Shown here: positions 37,074 through 45,574 of the stretch, one piece after another
How the letters are laid out: every line of letters starts with the position of its first letter
Numbering within the stretch: the stretch's first letter is position 1
Source: Bacteroidota bacterium
GTDB taxonomy: Bacteria; Bacteroidota; Bacteroidia; CAILMK01
DNA length: 64,000 nucleotides
NCBI GenBank assembly: GCA_013288555.1
Contig: JABDBQ010000005.1
Location: 41,799-105,798, forward strand
Reading direction: 5' to 3'
Notes under the pieces: model-generated
Told to the model about the DNA's origin: nothing
What the model saw: only the letters and a program-made list of their open reading frames with translations
The model's database searches: none
Made by a program: the position numbers and the translations under genes

Positions 37074-39197
37074 ATGTCCTCTTATAGAAAGGTTGTTATC
37101 GCATGTCTTTCATTTTTTGTTGTTACCCATTTTTGCCTGGCTGAGAACCCGGATGGCGGAATGTATCCAATCAGCACCCTCCACAAATTGCCATTAAAGA
37201 AAGCCGGACTCAAGATCTCGGAAACGGATATCTATAATCCAAACGGTACCGGTATTCTGCAGGCCATCGTTCAGATCGGTGGATGTACAGGTTCTTTCGT
37301 TTCCGGCGAAGGGCTGATCATAACCAACCATCATTGTGCATTCAGTTCTCTGGCACCTTACAGCAGTACCATCAATAACCTGTTTGAGAAAGGATACCTC
37401 GCCAAGTCGATGAAAACTGAATTGCCCATGAAGGGGCTTACCTGTAAAATTCTGGAAGATCATTCTGATGTAAGTTCAGAAGTGCTGGCAGGGACGGATA
37501 CTATTAAAGATGTTATCAGGAAAGAAGCGATGATCGAAAAGAATATGGATCATGTAAGACAACTGGCTCAGCTCAAGAATAATAAAATTGAAATAGAAGT
37601 ATCAGAAATGCTCCCTGGCAAAAGTTATTTGCTATTTAGCTATAAAGTAATCAATGATTTACGGATTGTATATATTCCACCAAGGGATATTGGTGAATTC
37701 GGGGGGGAAACAGATAACTGGGTATGGCCAAGGCATACCGGGGATTTTTCATTTATTAGAGCTTATGTCAATAAAACTGGAGATGGGGCGGGGTATGATA
37801 CTTCTAATATTCCTTATGAACCCAAAGAATACCTCAATATAAACGCAACTGGCCTTGATGTGGGTGATTTTGTTTTTGTTTTGGGTTATCCGGGACGTAC
37901 TTACCGACAGGAACCATCCGGGTTTTTGAAATATCAGGAGGAATACCAGTTGCCATTCATAAGCGAATTATATGAATGGCAGATCAATACCATGTTACAG
38001 CTTGGGAAATCGGATTCAGCTTACCAGATAAGACAGGACCCCCGGATTAAATCCCTTGCCAATGTTATGAAAAATTACAAAGGCAAATTGCAAGGGCTGA
38101 AAAAACTGGATCTGTATAAAACAAAACAGGCAGATGACCAGGCTCTTGCAGCTAAAATAAAAGACCCGGCAAATAGCAGAAAATACCTGGAAACCCTCAA
38201 AAATATAGATAGTACCTATAACCTCGCCGAAAAAGAATACAAAAAATATGCATGGTATAATAGATTGCTGATAGATGACTATTTCATAAAAATCAGTCAT
38301 GTAGTCGATTTATACAAAGCGATCATTGACACAGATAATAATCCGGAACCAAAAATAAGAATGACATATTCTAAACAACTTAGAGAATATTATAGAAATA
38401 TGTATATCAGGTTTGATACAATGTATTTTGCAAAAATGCTTCTAGATGCCAGTAGTTTTGACGCATCAGACAAGCCTTTAAGTCTTGAAGAAGTAAATTC
38501 AAAAATTACTGACCCCTCTAGAGCCATTGCTGCTTCAAAACTTCTTGACAGTTCTTATTTAATAGATATCATTCTAAATAAACCTTCCAAAATTCTCAAA
38601 CTAAAAGATCCTTTCGTGCAATTGGCACATATCTATTACAATGACGCAAAAAGGCTGGATTCTACAGAAGCGATTTATAAAACGCGTATTGAGGCACTTA
38701 CTGCAACTTATATTGATTTGAAAATGGACGCACTCCAGGAAGAATTCGTCCCCGATGCTAACCATACCCTAAGACTTACTTACGGATATATTAAGGGTTA
38801 TAGTCCCAGGGATGGCGTTTATTATGAGCCATTTACAACTACTGAAGGTATGATTGAAAAGAATGGTAAAAACCCTGATTATAATGCCAATGATTCCCTG
38901 ATGAAGATATTCAAATTAAATATGCATAATGAACAAATTGCACATCATGATGTGCCACTTTGTTTACTTTACAATACTGACACGACGGGGGGTAATTCGG
39001 GTAGCCCTGTTCTCAACAAATACGGCCAATTGATTGGTTTGAATTTCGATCGCAATTTTGAAGCAACAATAAATGATTATGCCTGGAATGACAAATATAG
39101 CCGAAGTATAGGGCTCGATATTCGTTTTGTGTTATGGGAACTCAATAGTGTTGCCGGGGCAAAAAATATCCTGAATGAAATGTTTATTGATAACTGA
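37074..39197 (+). CDS. S46 family dipeptidyl-peptidase (DPP11-like)
   Basis: Periplasmic exopeptidase that releases dipeptides from peptides. Signal peptide about 1-23. Catalytic His is in LIITNHHCAF (about 86-87) and the Ser is residue 642 in GGNSGSP. In P. gingivalis enzymes a residue 18 after the Ser sets specificity: Arg in DPP11 (Asp/Glu at P1), Gly in DPP7. Here it is Arg660, in GLNFDRN, so Asp/Glu-specific DPP11 activity is predicted. 707 aa, usual size. The gene has its own promoter. Confidence 0.93.
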   Translation: MSSYRKVVIACLSFFVVTHFCLAENPDGGMYPISTLHKLPLKKAGLKISETDIYNPNGTGILQAIVQIGGCTGSFVSGEGLIITNHHCAFSSLAPYSSTINNLFEKGYLAKSMKTELPMKGLTCKILEDHSDVSSEVLAGTDTIKDVIRKEAMIEKNMDHVRQLAQLKNNKIEIEVSEMLPGKSYLLFSYKVINDLRIVYIPPRDIGEFGGETDNWVWPRHTGDFSFIRAYVNKTGDGAGYDTSNIPYEPKEYLNINATGLDVGDFVFVLGYPGRTYRQEPSGFLKYQEEYQLPFISELYEWQINTMLQLGKSDSAYQIRQDPRIKSLANVMKNYKGKLQGLKKLDLYKTKQADDQALAAKIKDPANSRKYLETLKNIDSTYNLAEKEYKKYAWYNRLLIDDYFIKISHVVDLYKAIIDTDNNPEPKIRMTYSKQLREYYRNMYIRFDTMYFAKMLLDASSFDASDKPLSLEEVNSKITDPSRAIAASKLLDSSYLIDIILNKPSKILKLKDPFVQLAHIYYNDAKRLDSTEAIYKTRIEALTATYIDLKMDALQEEFVPDANHTLRLTYGYIKGYSPRDGVYYEPFTTTEGMIEKNGKNPDYNANDSLMKIFKLNMHNEQIAHHDVPLCLLYNTDTTGGNSGSPVLNKYGQLIGLNFDRNFEATINDYAWNDKYSRSIGLDIRFVLWELNSVAGAKNILNEMFIDN

Positions 39198-39219
39198 TAA
39201 TTTTCAGGGGATCAAGGCA

Positions 39220-40311
39220 TTAAACAACTACTTTTTTTGCACCCAAAAACCAACCGACCTCATTAAACCCCTCGTTCATTTTTTCTGTGATTTTTTTATT
39301 GGGCTTCTCAAACATATTGAGTTTTATTTTAAGCGTTTCCCCAGTAAATTTAGGTTCCCAAACGCCTGCTGCATATCCATTTAGCAATATTAATCCCAGG
39401 CCATTTCCACCAGTTGCGCCAATATCTCCATATACATGGTGTTGTATCTCAGGGCTTACGAAGCGTCCTCTGCCATCAGGTGCATAGCCCATGGTATAAC
39501 TGTCCCATTGCGGAATGATATCAATTTTGTCATTTGTCAGGGGCTTAACTTTTTCAAATTCTTTGATATCGTTTTTAAGAAGTAACAAACCATCTCCAAT
39601 ATCTATTGTATCAAATTGAGCAATAGCCGCTTTAGCTCTCCTAACAGTAATTCCCGCCCACCATTGAAAATCTTTAATTCGTATGGGGCCAAATGCCCGC
39701 AGGTATTCACCTGCAAGCCAACTTAAGGCTTTGTCCGGCTCAATGGTTTTATAATTATCACCGGTAAAAGATTTTGTAGAAACGTAACTGATAATATTGG
39801 ATCTGAGATTTTTTGAACCAAAACGAAGGAGTTGTCCTTCAAAAGCCATACGGTTCAACGTAGGCTTTAAAGAAATATCAGGAATATTGACAACTTTCTT
39901 AATATCAGATGATTCTAAAGGAGAGTCTGTTAATTTCAGGATTTTGGACTTCCAGTCGGGATATAGTTCGGCGGGAATAATTCTTGCTGCGTTAGTATAT
40001 CGTTTTACCCAAATCATGTCATCCGGAAGAGGGACTACGGCGCTCATAATTTTAAAAGCAGAATCCGAATGAAGCATATAATTTGACAAGCGCATGGCCG
40101 GCACCCTGTATGCTTGTTTTTCAGAATCTAGTTTATAAAAATCCTCAACTTTAAAGTTCTTTACCCGGGCCAGCAAAGAGAGTGGTGCAGAAGGATGCCA
40201 ACTGTAAACGCCAATAATATCATGAAGTACCTGGGGAGCGTCTGTACCTTGTTTACCCAGCCTCTGCCTTTGGTAAGAGAAACTTGTGAGAGAAGGGGTC
40301 AATGCGTTCAT
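39220..40311 (-). CDS. Winged-helix DNA-binding protein of the AlkZ/YcaQ-like family
   Basis: 363 aa HTH_42 family protein, the family of AlkZ/YcaQ, which unhooks DNA interstrand crosslinks. The N-terminal helix QRQRLGKQG and the following SAPLSLLARVKN segment resemble the family opening. AlkZ uses a QxQ motif, whereas the corresponding stretch here (GVYSWHP, residues about 35-40) has Tyr-Ser-Trp. So glycosylase activity is uncertain. ATG 40311 is preferred; a TTG at 40329 would overlap the E1 stop. It lies directly downstream of the fused E1 gene and is likely cotranscribed with it. Confidence 0.8.
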   Translation of the reverse strand: MNALTPSLTSFSYQRQRLGKQGTDAPQVLHDIIGVYSWHPSAPLSLLARVKNFKVEDFYKLDSEKQAYRVPAMRLSNYMLHSDSAFKIMSAVVPLPDDMIWVKRYTNAARIIPAELYPDWKSKILKLTDSPLESSDIKKVVNIPDISLKPTLNRMAFEGQLLRFGSKNLRSNIISYVSTKSFTGDNYKTIEPDKALSWLAGEYLRAFGPIRIKDFQWWAGITVRRAKAAIAQFDTIDIGDGLLLLKNDIKEFEKVKPLTNDKIDIIPQWDSYTMGYAPDGRGRFVSPEIQHHVYGDIGATGGNGLGLILLNGYAAGVWEPKFTGETLKIKLNMFEKPNKKITEKMNEGFNEVGWFLGAKKVVV

Positions 40312-40325
40312 AAGAATACCTCTAA

Positions 40326-42743
40326 TCAATAAAAGGCCGGGAACCGAGACGGATCAACCTCATTCATAATCTCATAAACCACCTGGAATACATCTTCCGC
40401 ATTTGGCTTTGAAAAATAATCGCCATCGGAGCCGTAAGCTGGGCGATGGGCCTTGGCAGTCAATGTTTTGGGTTGGGAATCAAGGAAGTAATAGCCGCCT
40501 TGTTCTTCCAGAACTTTTTGCATCATATAAGATGTGCAACCGCCCGGTACATCTTCATCGAAAAATAAAACCCTGTTGGTTTTTTTTAATGACTCTACAA
40601 TAGCATGATTTATATCGAAAGGCAGTAAAGTCTGTACATCAATGAGCTCAACAGAAATTCCACTTTCATTCAGTTTATCCAATGCTTCTTTTGCAATATC
40701 TGTACATGCTCCGTAGGTTACCACCGTGACGTCTGAACCTTCTACCAAAATTTCAGGGACACCAAGTGGTAATGTATATTCAGCAAGATTTGAAGGCATT
40801 TTTTCTTTATGACGGTAAGCGTTTAATCGTTCGATAATTAAAGCCGGTTCGTCTGCTTTCAAAAGGGTATTGTAAAACCCTGCCGCCTTGGTCATATTTC
40901 GTGGAACACAAACATACATGCCTCTCAATGCGCTTACGATAAAAGCCATTGGAGATCCAGAGTGCCATATTCCTTCGAGCCTGTGCCCACGTGTCCGTAC
41001 AATCAATGGTGCTTTCTGTCCGCCTCGTGTGCGATAATAAAGTGATGATAGGTCATCAGTAAGCGTTTGTATGGCGTAAGCCAGGTAGTCAAGATATTGA
41101 ATTTCAGCAATCGGCCTTAATCCACGCAGTGCACATCCTATTCCCTGACCAATAATGGTGGTTTCACGAATACCGGTATCTGTGATCCTGATTTCTCCGA
41201 ATTTTTCCTGTAACCCTGCCAGTCCCTGGTTCACATCTCCGATTTTACCGACGTCTTCACCAAATGCGAAAATTCTCGGATCATTCGAAAATGCTGTTTC
41301 GAAAAATTTTACAAGGATTTCACGACCGTCCACGATGGCAGAATCTTCAGAATATGCAACTGGTACCTCAGCTACTTTCAGCGCTGTTCCGCTATACAAA
41401 TCAGAACTATAATCCAAATTATTTTGGATTACAGACCTGTTTTTCCAGTTCAATAGATTTTTCCTTGCTTCATTTTCCTGATCTTTCCTGCTCAGGAACA
41501 ATACATTCCAGCATGCATGAACATTTGTTCGTTTGTCGATATCGAGGGAACTTTTTAATTCTTCAATCTCTTTCAATATGGCATCTTTCTGATCACTCAC
41601 AGAAGCAATACCGTTAAAATATTCAATCAATAACATGCGGTCACCAATGATTTCACGGGTCGCATCATCGGAAGCTGCTTTTTGTTCCTGGCGAACAAAT
41701 TTTTTGGCTTCATTTTCAATATTATCCAACTCTTCTGCCGTTGCTATTTGCTGCTCCAGCATCCATTCGCGCATTTTTTTCAGGCAGTCATATTCAGCTT
41801 CCCATGCCAGTCTTTCTTTGGATTTATATCGTTCGTGCGAACCTGAAGTAGAATGGCCTTGCGGCTGTGTCATTTCCTTAATATGAAATATAGCTGGAAT
41901 ATGGCTATTTCGCACAGATTCAATGCCTTCTTCATATATTTTTACAAGTTCTGCATAATTCCACCCCCGGGCTGTATGAAGATGATATCCCTGTTGTTTG
42001 TCCTGGCTATATGCAAACCCGCTTAATATTTCGCTTAGATCCTGTTTGGTGACCTGGTACTTATTGGGCACAGAAATTCCATACTCGTCATCCCATATTG
42101 AAATAGCCATGGGCCCCATTAATACGCCACCCGCATTTACACACTCCCAGAATGCTCCTTCCGCACAGGATGCATTGCCAATAGTGCCGAAAGCTACTTC
42201 ATTGCCTTGATTGGAAAATTGAGTCAGATAAGACAATTCAGTATTGTTTCTGTACAATTTTGATGCATAAGCAAGACCCAGCAACCGTGCCATTTGGCCG
42301 GCAGTTGGTGAAATATCTGAGGATGAGTTTTTTATTTCAGTAAGATCTTTCCAGTTCCCCTTTTCATCAAGGCTTCTTGTGGCAAAATGACCATTCATCT
42401 GCCTCCCGGCTGATGCTGGTTCCCTTTCTATACTTGTATCGGCATATAACTGCGCAAAAAACTGCCTGACGGTTAATTCCCCAATGGCCATCATAAATGT
42501 CTGATCCCTATAATATCCGGATCTGAAATCGCCTTTTTTGAATGCCTTTGCCATGGCAATCTGGGCAACTTCTTTACCATCGCCGAAAATACCAAATTTG
42601 GCCTTGCCAGTTAATACTTCTTTCCTGCCGAGCAGGCTGGCATGTCGACTTATTTGAGCCAATTTGTAATCATCAAGCGTTTGCTGCCTGAACTCATCAA
42701 ATGTTATCGTTTTTAATTCCTCTGTTGTTGCCTGACGTTCCAT
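40326..42743 (-). CDS. Fused 2-oxoacid dehydrogenase E1 alpha-beta subunit
   Basis: 805 aa. The first half is the E1 alpha chain with FRSGYYRDQTFMMAIGE, the QMNGHFATRS stretch, and the TPP-binding GNASCAEGAFWECVNAGG. The second half is the E1 beta chain with FAFGEDVGKIGDVNQGL, GQGIGCALRGLRPIAEIQYL and LPFDINHAI. In separate-gene organisms these are two subunits; the fusion keeps both orders. The substrate could be branched-chain 2-oxoacids or pyruvate. E2 and E3 are not in the window. Confidence 0.93.
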   Translation of the reverse strand: MERQATTEELKTITFDEFRQQTLDDYKLAQISRHASLLGRKEVLTGKAKFGIFGDGKEVAQIAMAKAFKKGDFRSGYYRDQTFMMAIGELTVRQFFAQLYADTSIEREPASAGRQMNGHFATRSLDEKGNWKDLTEIKNSSSDISPTAGQMARLLGLAYASKLYRNNTELSYLTQFSNQGNEVAFGTIGNASCAEGAFWECVNAGGVLMGPMAISIWDDEYGISVPNKYQVTKQDLSEILSGFAYSQDKQQGYHLHTARGWNYAELVKIYEEGIESVRNSHIPAIFHIKEMTQPQGHSTSGSHERYKSKERLAWEAEYDCLKKMREWMLEQQIATAEELDNIENEAKKFVRQEQKAASDDATREIIGDRMLLIEYFNGIASVSDQKDAILKEIEELKSSLDIDKRTNVHACWNVLFLSRKDQENEARKNLLNWKNRSVIQNNLDYSSDLYSGTALKVAEVPVAYSEDSAIVDGREILVKFFETAFSNDPRIFAFGEDVGKIGDVNQGLAGLQEKFGEIRITDTGIRETTIIGQGIGCALRGLRPIAEIQYLDYLAYAIQTLTDDLSSLYYRTRGGQKAPLIVRTRGHRLEGIWHSGSPMAFIVSALRGMYVCVPRNMTKAAGFYNTLLKADEPALIIERLNAYRHKEKMPSNLAEYTLPLGVPEILVEGSDVTVVTYGACTDIAKEALDKLNESGISVELIDVQTLLPFDINHAIVESLKKTNRVLFFDEDVPGGCTSYMMQKVLEEQGGYYFLDSQPKTLTAKAHRPAYGSDGDYFSKPNAEDVFQVVYEIMNEVDPSRFPAFY

Positions 42744-42878
42744 GCCTTATTTTTTTGCAAAAATACGCAGTATGGCCGAGAAGTGAAAAGAAGAAGCGCA
42801 TGAGTTGGTAATTAAAAACTTTTTACGCCTTAAACCGTCATTATATTAGAATATGAAGCTATTGGTTTCATAAATTAT

Positions 42879-42906
42879 TTGTTTCAGTCAAAAAATAGTA
42901 AATTTG
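42879..42906 (+). promoter_or_regulatory. Bacteroidota-type promoter for fatty-acid hydroxylases
   Basis: TTG at 42879-42881, 17 bases, TAAATTTG at 42899-42906, 26 bases before the first hydroxylase start. Confidence 0.75.
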
Positions 42907-42932
42907 AAGTCAAATAAAGACGACGAATCAAT

Positions 42933-43592
42933 ATGGCTAATGTCAAAGTAAAAGGCAGCGCAAAGTTGTTTGACAGTAAGATTCTTGATTTCCTTACCCG
43001 TACCAATCCGATTATCATTCTTGGAATGTATATTCCTTTGAGCGCATTTTTGTTATGGTATTTTTACAATTACATCCAACCAAGTGCTGGCATATTGATA
43101 GGTGTTTTCTTCTTTGGATTATTCAGCTGGACTTTTTTTGAGTATATTCTCCACAGGTATGTTTTTCATTTTGTAAACGAAACAAAATGGGCTCAGCGTT
43201 TTCATTACCTGATACATGGCGTGCATCATGAGTATCCGAAAGATAAGCAAAGGCTTGTAATGCCACCGGTACCAAGTATCATTATTGCCGGTTCATTCTT
43301 TTTGTTATTCAGATTGGTTATGGGCAGTTATGGGCTTGTTTTTTTCAGTGGTTTTATTATAGGATACCTATGTTATGCGATGATTCATTATACCATGCAT
43401 GCATTCAGGCCACCAAAAAACAGCCTGAAATTTGCCTGGGAATATCATAATGTCCATCACTTCAAACATCCTGATATGGCATTTGGTGTTTCTTCTCCAC
43501 TTTGGGATGTAATTTTCGGTACTTATCCTCCTATGAAAAAAAAGGATTCAAGTGCCGGTAAAAAGGAGAAAGCACATAAAAATGATCAATAA
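42933..43592 (+). CDS. Fatty acid 2-hydroxylase-like membrane protein, copy 1
   Basis: 219 aa di-iron membrane hydroxylase of the sterol desaturase / FA2H superfamily. The histidine clusters are HRYVFHFV, HYLIHGVHHEYP, HYTMHAF and YHNVHHFKHPD. Four membrane segments surround them. There is no cytochrome b5 domain, unlike eukaryotic FA2H. A plausible task is 2-hydroxylation of fatty acyl chains of sphingolipids or LPS. A basic Lys/Ser tail ends the protein. Followed 48 bases later by a close paralogue. Confidence 0.88.
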   Translation: MANVKVKGSAKLFDSKILDFLTRTNPIIILGMYIPLSAFLLWYFYNYIQPSAGILIGVFFFGLFSWTFFEYILHRYVFHFVNETKWAQRFHYLIHGVHHEYPKDKQRLVMPPVPSIIIAGSFFLLFRLVMGSYGLVFFSGFIIGYLCYAMIHYTMHAFRPPKNSLKFAWEYHNVHHFKHPDMAFGVSSPLWDVIFGTYPPMKKKDSSAGKKEKAHKNDQ

Positions 43593-43640
43593 AAAGGCTT
43601 TGGTCATTTTTCAATCTTTTAATTTTCAATTATAAATTTC

Positions 43641-44249
43641 ATGTATACAGTAAAAGCAAAAGGCAGGGCCAGATTATTTAAAAGCGAAATACTGGAATCC
43701 GGGACAAAAACCAGTCCTATAGCTATTTTAGCGATATACGTACCCTTGGTGGCTTTTTTAGTATGGTATTTTTATAGCCATGTCCATCCCACTTTTTTAA
43801 CATTAGCCATCATGTTTTTTGCCGGATTATTTACCTGGACATTTTTCGAATATATACTGCACAGATATATTTTCCATTTTGTAAACGAAACAAAGTGGGC
43901 GCAACGTTTTCATTACCTCATCCATGGTGTTCATCATGAATATCCCAAAGACAGGCTCAGACTGGTCATGCCTCCCATGGCAAGCCTGGTTATAGCGGTC
44001 CTTTTCTTTTTTATATTTAATTTTTTACTTGGGAAATTTGTAAGTGTATTCTTTGGTGGTTTTATTACCGGATATATCTGTTACGATATGATACACTATA
44101 CTTTACATGCCTTTCGTGCACCCAAAAACAAACTGAAGTTTGCCTGGGAATATCATAATGTGCATCATTTTAAGCATCATGATAAAGCTTATGGGGTTTC
44201 TTCACCACTTTGGGATATCGTTTTTGGTACCTATCCTAAAAAGGATTAG
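43641..44249 (+). CDS. Fatty acid 2-hydroxylase-like membrane protein, copy 2
   Basis: 202 aa, a paralogue of the preceding gene with the same histidine clusters (HRYIFHFV, HYLIHGVHHEYP, HYTLHAFRAP, YHNVHHFKHHD) and much the same length. Differences concentrate in membrane segments, suggesting different acyl or head-group preference. The stop overlaps convergently with the stop of the leftward receiver gene (TTAG shared). Confidence 0.88.
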   Translation: MYTVKAKGRARLFKSEILESGTKTSPIAILAIYVPLVAFLVWYFYSHVHPTFLTLAIMFFAGLFTWTFFEYILHRYIFHFVNETKWAQRFHYLIHGVHHEYPKDRLRLVMPPMASLVIAVLFFFIFNFLLGKFVSVFFGGFITGYICYDMIHYTLHAFRAPKNKLKFAWEYHNVHHFKHHDKAYGVSSPLWDIVFGTYPKKD

Positions 44250-44758
44250 TGCTTCGAGCCTGATACAAGGTAGATTAATGCCATTATAAAAAGTACGCCA
44301 ATAACGATAGCGCCCCATTTCCAATAATTTATTTTTTGGCTATACATCCTGTTCAGGATGATGTTACTGATCAGGTATTGCAGTTGTATGGGGGCATATT
44401 CGTACTTTATAATATAATCATATGCACCTTCTTTTATTGCAAGGTTGGCAACTTCAACATCTGTTTCATTTGAAAGCAGAATCAAATGAACGCCAGGATT
44501 CTTTTCTTTGATAAGGCCAATGAGTTCAATGCCATTTAATGGTTTATTAGCTTGGTTTCCTGCTTCTTGTGGATAAAAATAATAATCCATAACGATGATG
44601 TCCGGCTGCAGGTTTAAATTTGATATGCATTGTTCGCCAGTAGTATAGGTATATATACGGGTTTTAAAATCCAGTTTTTCACTAAGAAGATCCTTGAGAC
44701 GTAAAATATATTGCTCATCCTCATCTACGAGAAAAATAACAGGTTGATCTTTTGCCAT
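44246..44758 (-). CDS. Receiver-domain protein with C-terminal membrane helix
   Basis: 170 aa. REC domain with phospho-Asp58 (VMDYYFYP), Ser96 and Lys118, followed by a membrane segment (about residues 147-166) and a short tail. There is no output domain. ATG 44758 (MAKDQPVIF) is preferred over starts that add 24 residues. A membrane-anchored receiver with no effector could be a phosphate sink or a docking protein for a kinase or cyclase. It is not obviously linked to the convergent hydroxylases. Confidence 0.85.
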   Translation of the reverse strand: MAKDQPVIFLVDEDEQYILRLKDLLSEKLDFKTRIYTYTTGEQCISNLNLQPDIIVMDYYFYPQEAGNQANKPLNGIELIGLIKEKNPGVHLILLSNETDVEVANLAIKEGAYDYIIKYEYAPIQLQYLISNIILNRMYSQKINYWKWGAIVIGVLFIMALIYLVSGSKH

Positions 44759-44934
44759 GATTTTGAAGTTGTTATTTAGAAACTGAAAAGTTTGCTGTTC
44801 AAAGATAGTAATATACCTGATTTTAGTCAAATTAAGGTTTTGAACTATATACTATCCAAAAAAAATCTGGATTTCAAAAATATTGAGATCTGCCTGTTTG
44901 AGGATTTTAGCTAATTTTGAGAAAATTATCTGCT

Positions 44935-45450
44935 ATGGCTATACAAAATGCATTCAATTTAAAGAACTGGATTGAGGATCATAGGGATCAGCTCAAACCA
45001 CCGGTAGGCAATGCCCAGATTTATAAGGATGTAAAGGATTTTATCATTATGGTTGTGGGGGGGCCAAATGCCCGCAAAGATTATCATTATAATGAGAGCG
45101 AAGAATTCTTCTACCAGATACAGGGAGATATTATTGTCAAAATCATTGACGAAGGTAAACAGAGGGATATTCATATCAATGAAGGTTCTATTTTTATGCT
45201 GCCTGGAAAAACACCTCATTCACCCCAAAGAGGCGCAAATACAGTCGGACTTGTGATAGAGAAAGTCCGCCAGGATCATGAAATAGATGGTTTTTTATGG
45301 TATTGCGAAAACTGTGGCAACAAGCTGTACGAAGAATATTTTGAGATGACGGATATCGTTACACAACTTCCGCCACTCATGAATAAGTTCTATTCCAATA
45401 TTGACCTTTGTACCTGCAGCAATTGCGGAACTGTGATGCAAAGACCGTAA
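44935..45450 (+). CDS. 3-hydroxyanthranilate 3,4-dioxygenase
   Basis: 171 aa, opens the 3-hydroxyanthranilate ring to ACMS in the kynurenine pathway. The cupin metal-binding block GGPNARKDYHYNESEEFFYQ contains the two His and Glu ligands, the third His is in PGKTPHSP, and the C-terminal rubredoxin-like iron site is built from CENCG and CSNCG, the form seen in bacterial enzymes. ATG 44935 is used. The ACMS decarboxylase gene follows in the same direction. Confidence 0.93.
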   Translation: MAIQNAFNLKNWIEDHRDQLKPPVGNAQIYKDVKDFIIMVVGGPNARKDYHYNESEEFFYQIQGDIIVKIIDEGKQRDIHINEGSIFMLPGKTPHSPQRGANTVGLVIEKVRQDHEIDGFLWYCENCGNKLYEEYFEMTDIVTQLPPLMNKFYSNIDLCTCSNCGTVMQRP

Positions 45451-45453
45451 TGC

Positions 45454-45569
45454 AATTTGAAAATTTGAGAATTTGGAAATTTGAAAATGTGGGAGAAGCT
45501 ACTCATTTAAATGAATTAGTGAAGTTAAATTGTTTTGACTTACGCCTAACCCCTTACGCCTTACGCCTG
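45454..45569 (+). repeat. Short low-complexity repeats between kynurenine genes
   Basis: At 45454-45488 there are near-repeats of AATTTGAAAA-like units, and at 45540-45569 three copies of TTACGCC or TACGCC. They are simple intergenic decay repeats with no gene. A related CCTTACGCC occurs near 15230. Confidence 0.55.
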
Positions 45570-45574
45570 GAATA

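Noticed and set aside
45454-45488. Possible CRISPR or structured repeat
   Set aside because: Near-identical AT-rich units without spacers of constant size, only about 35 bases in all.
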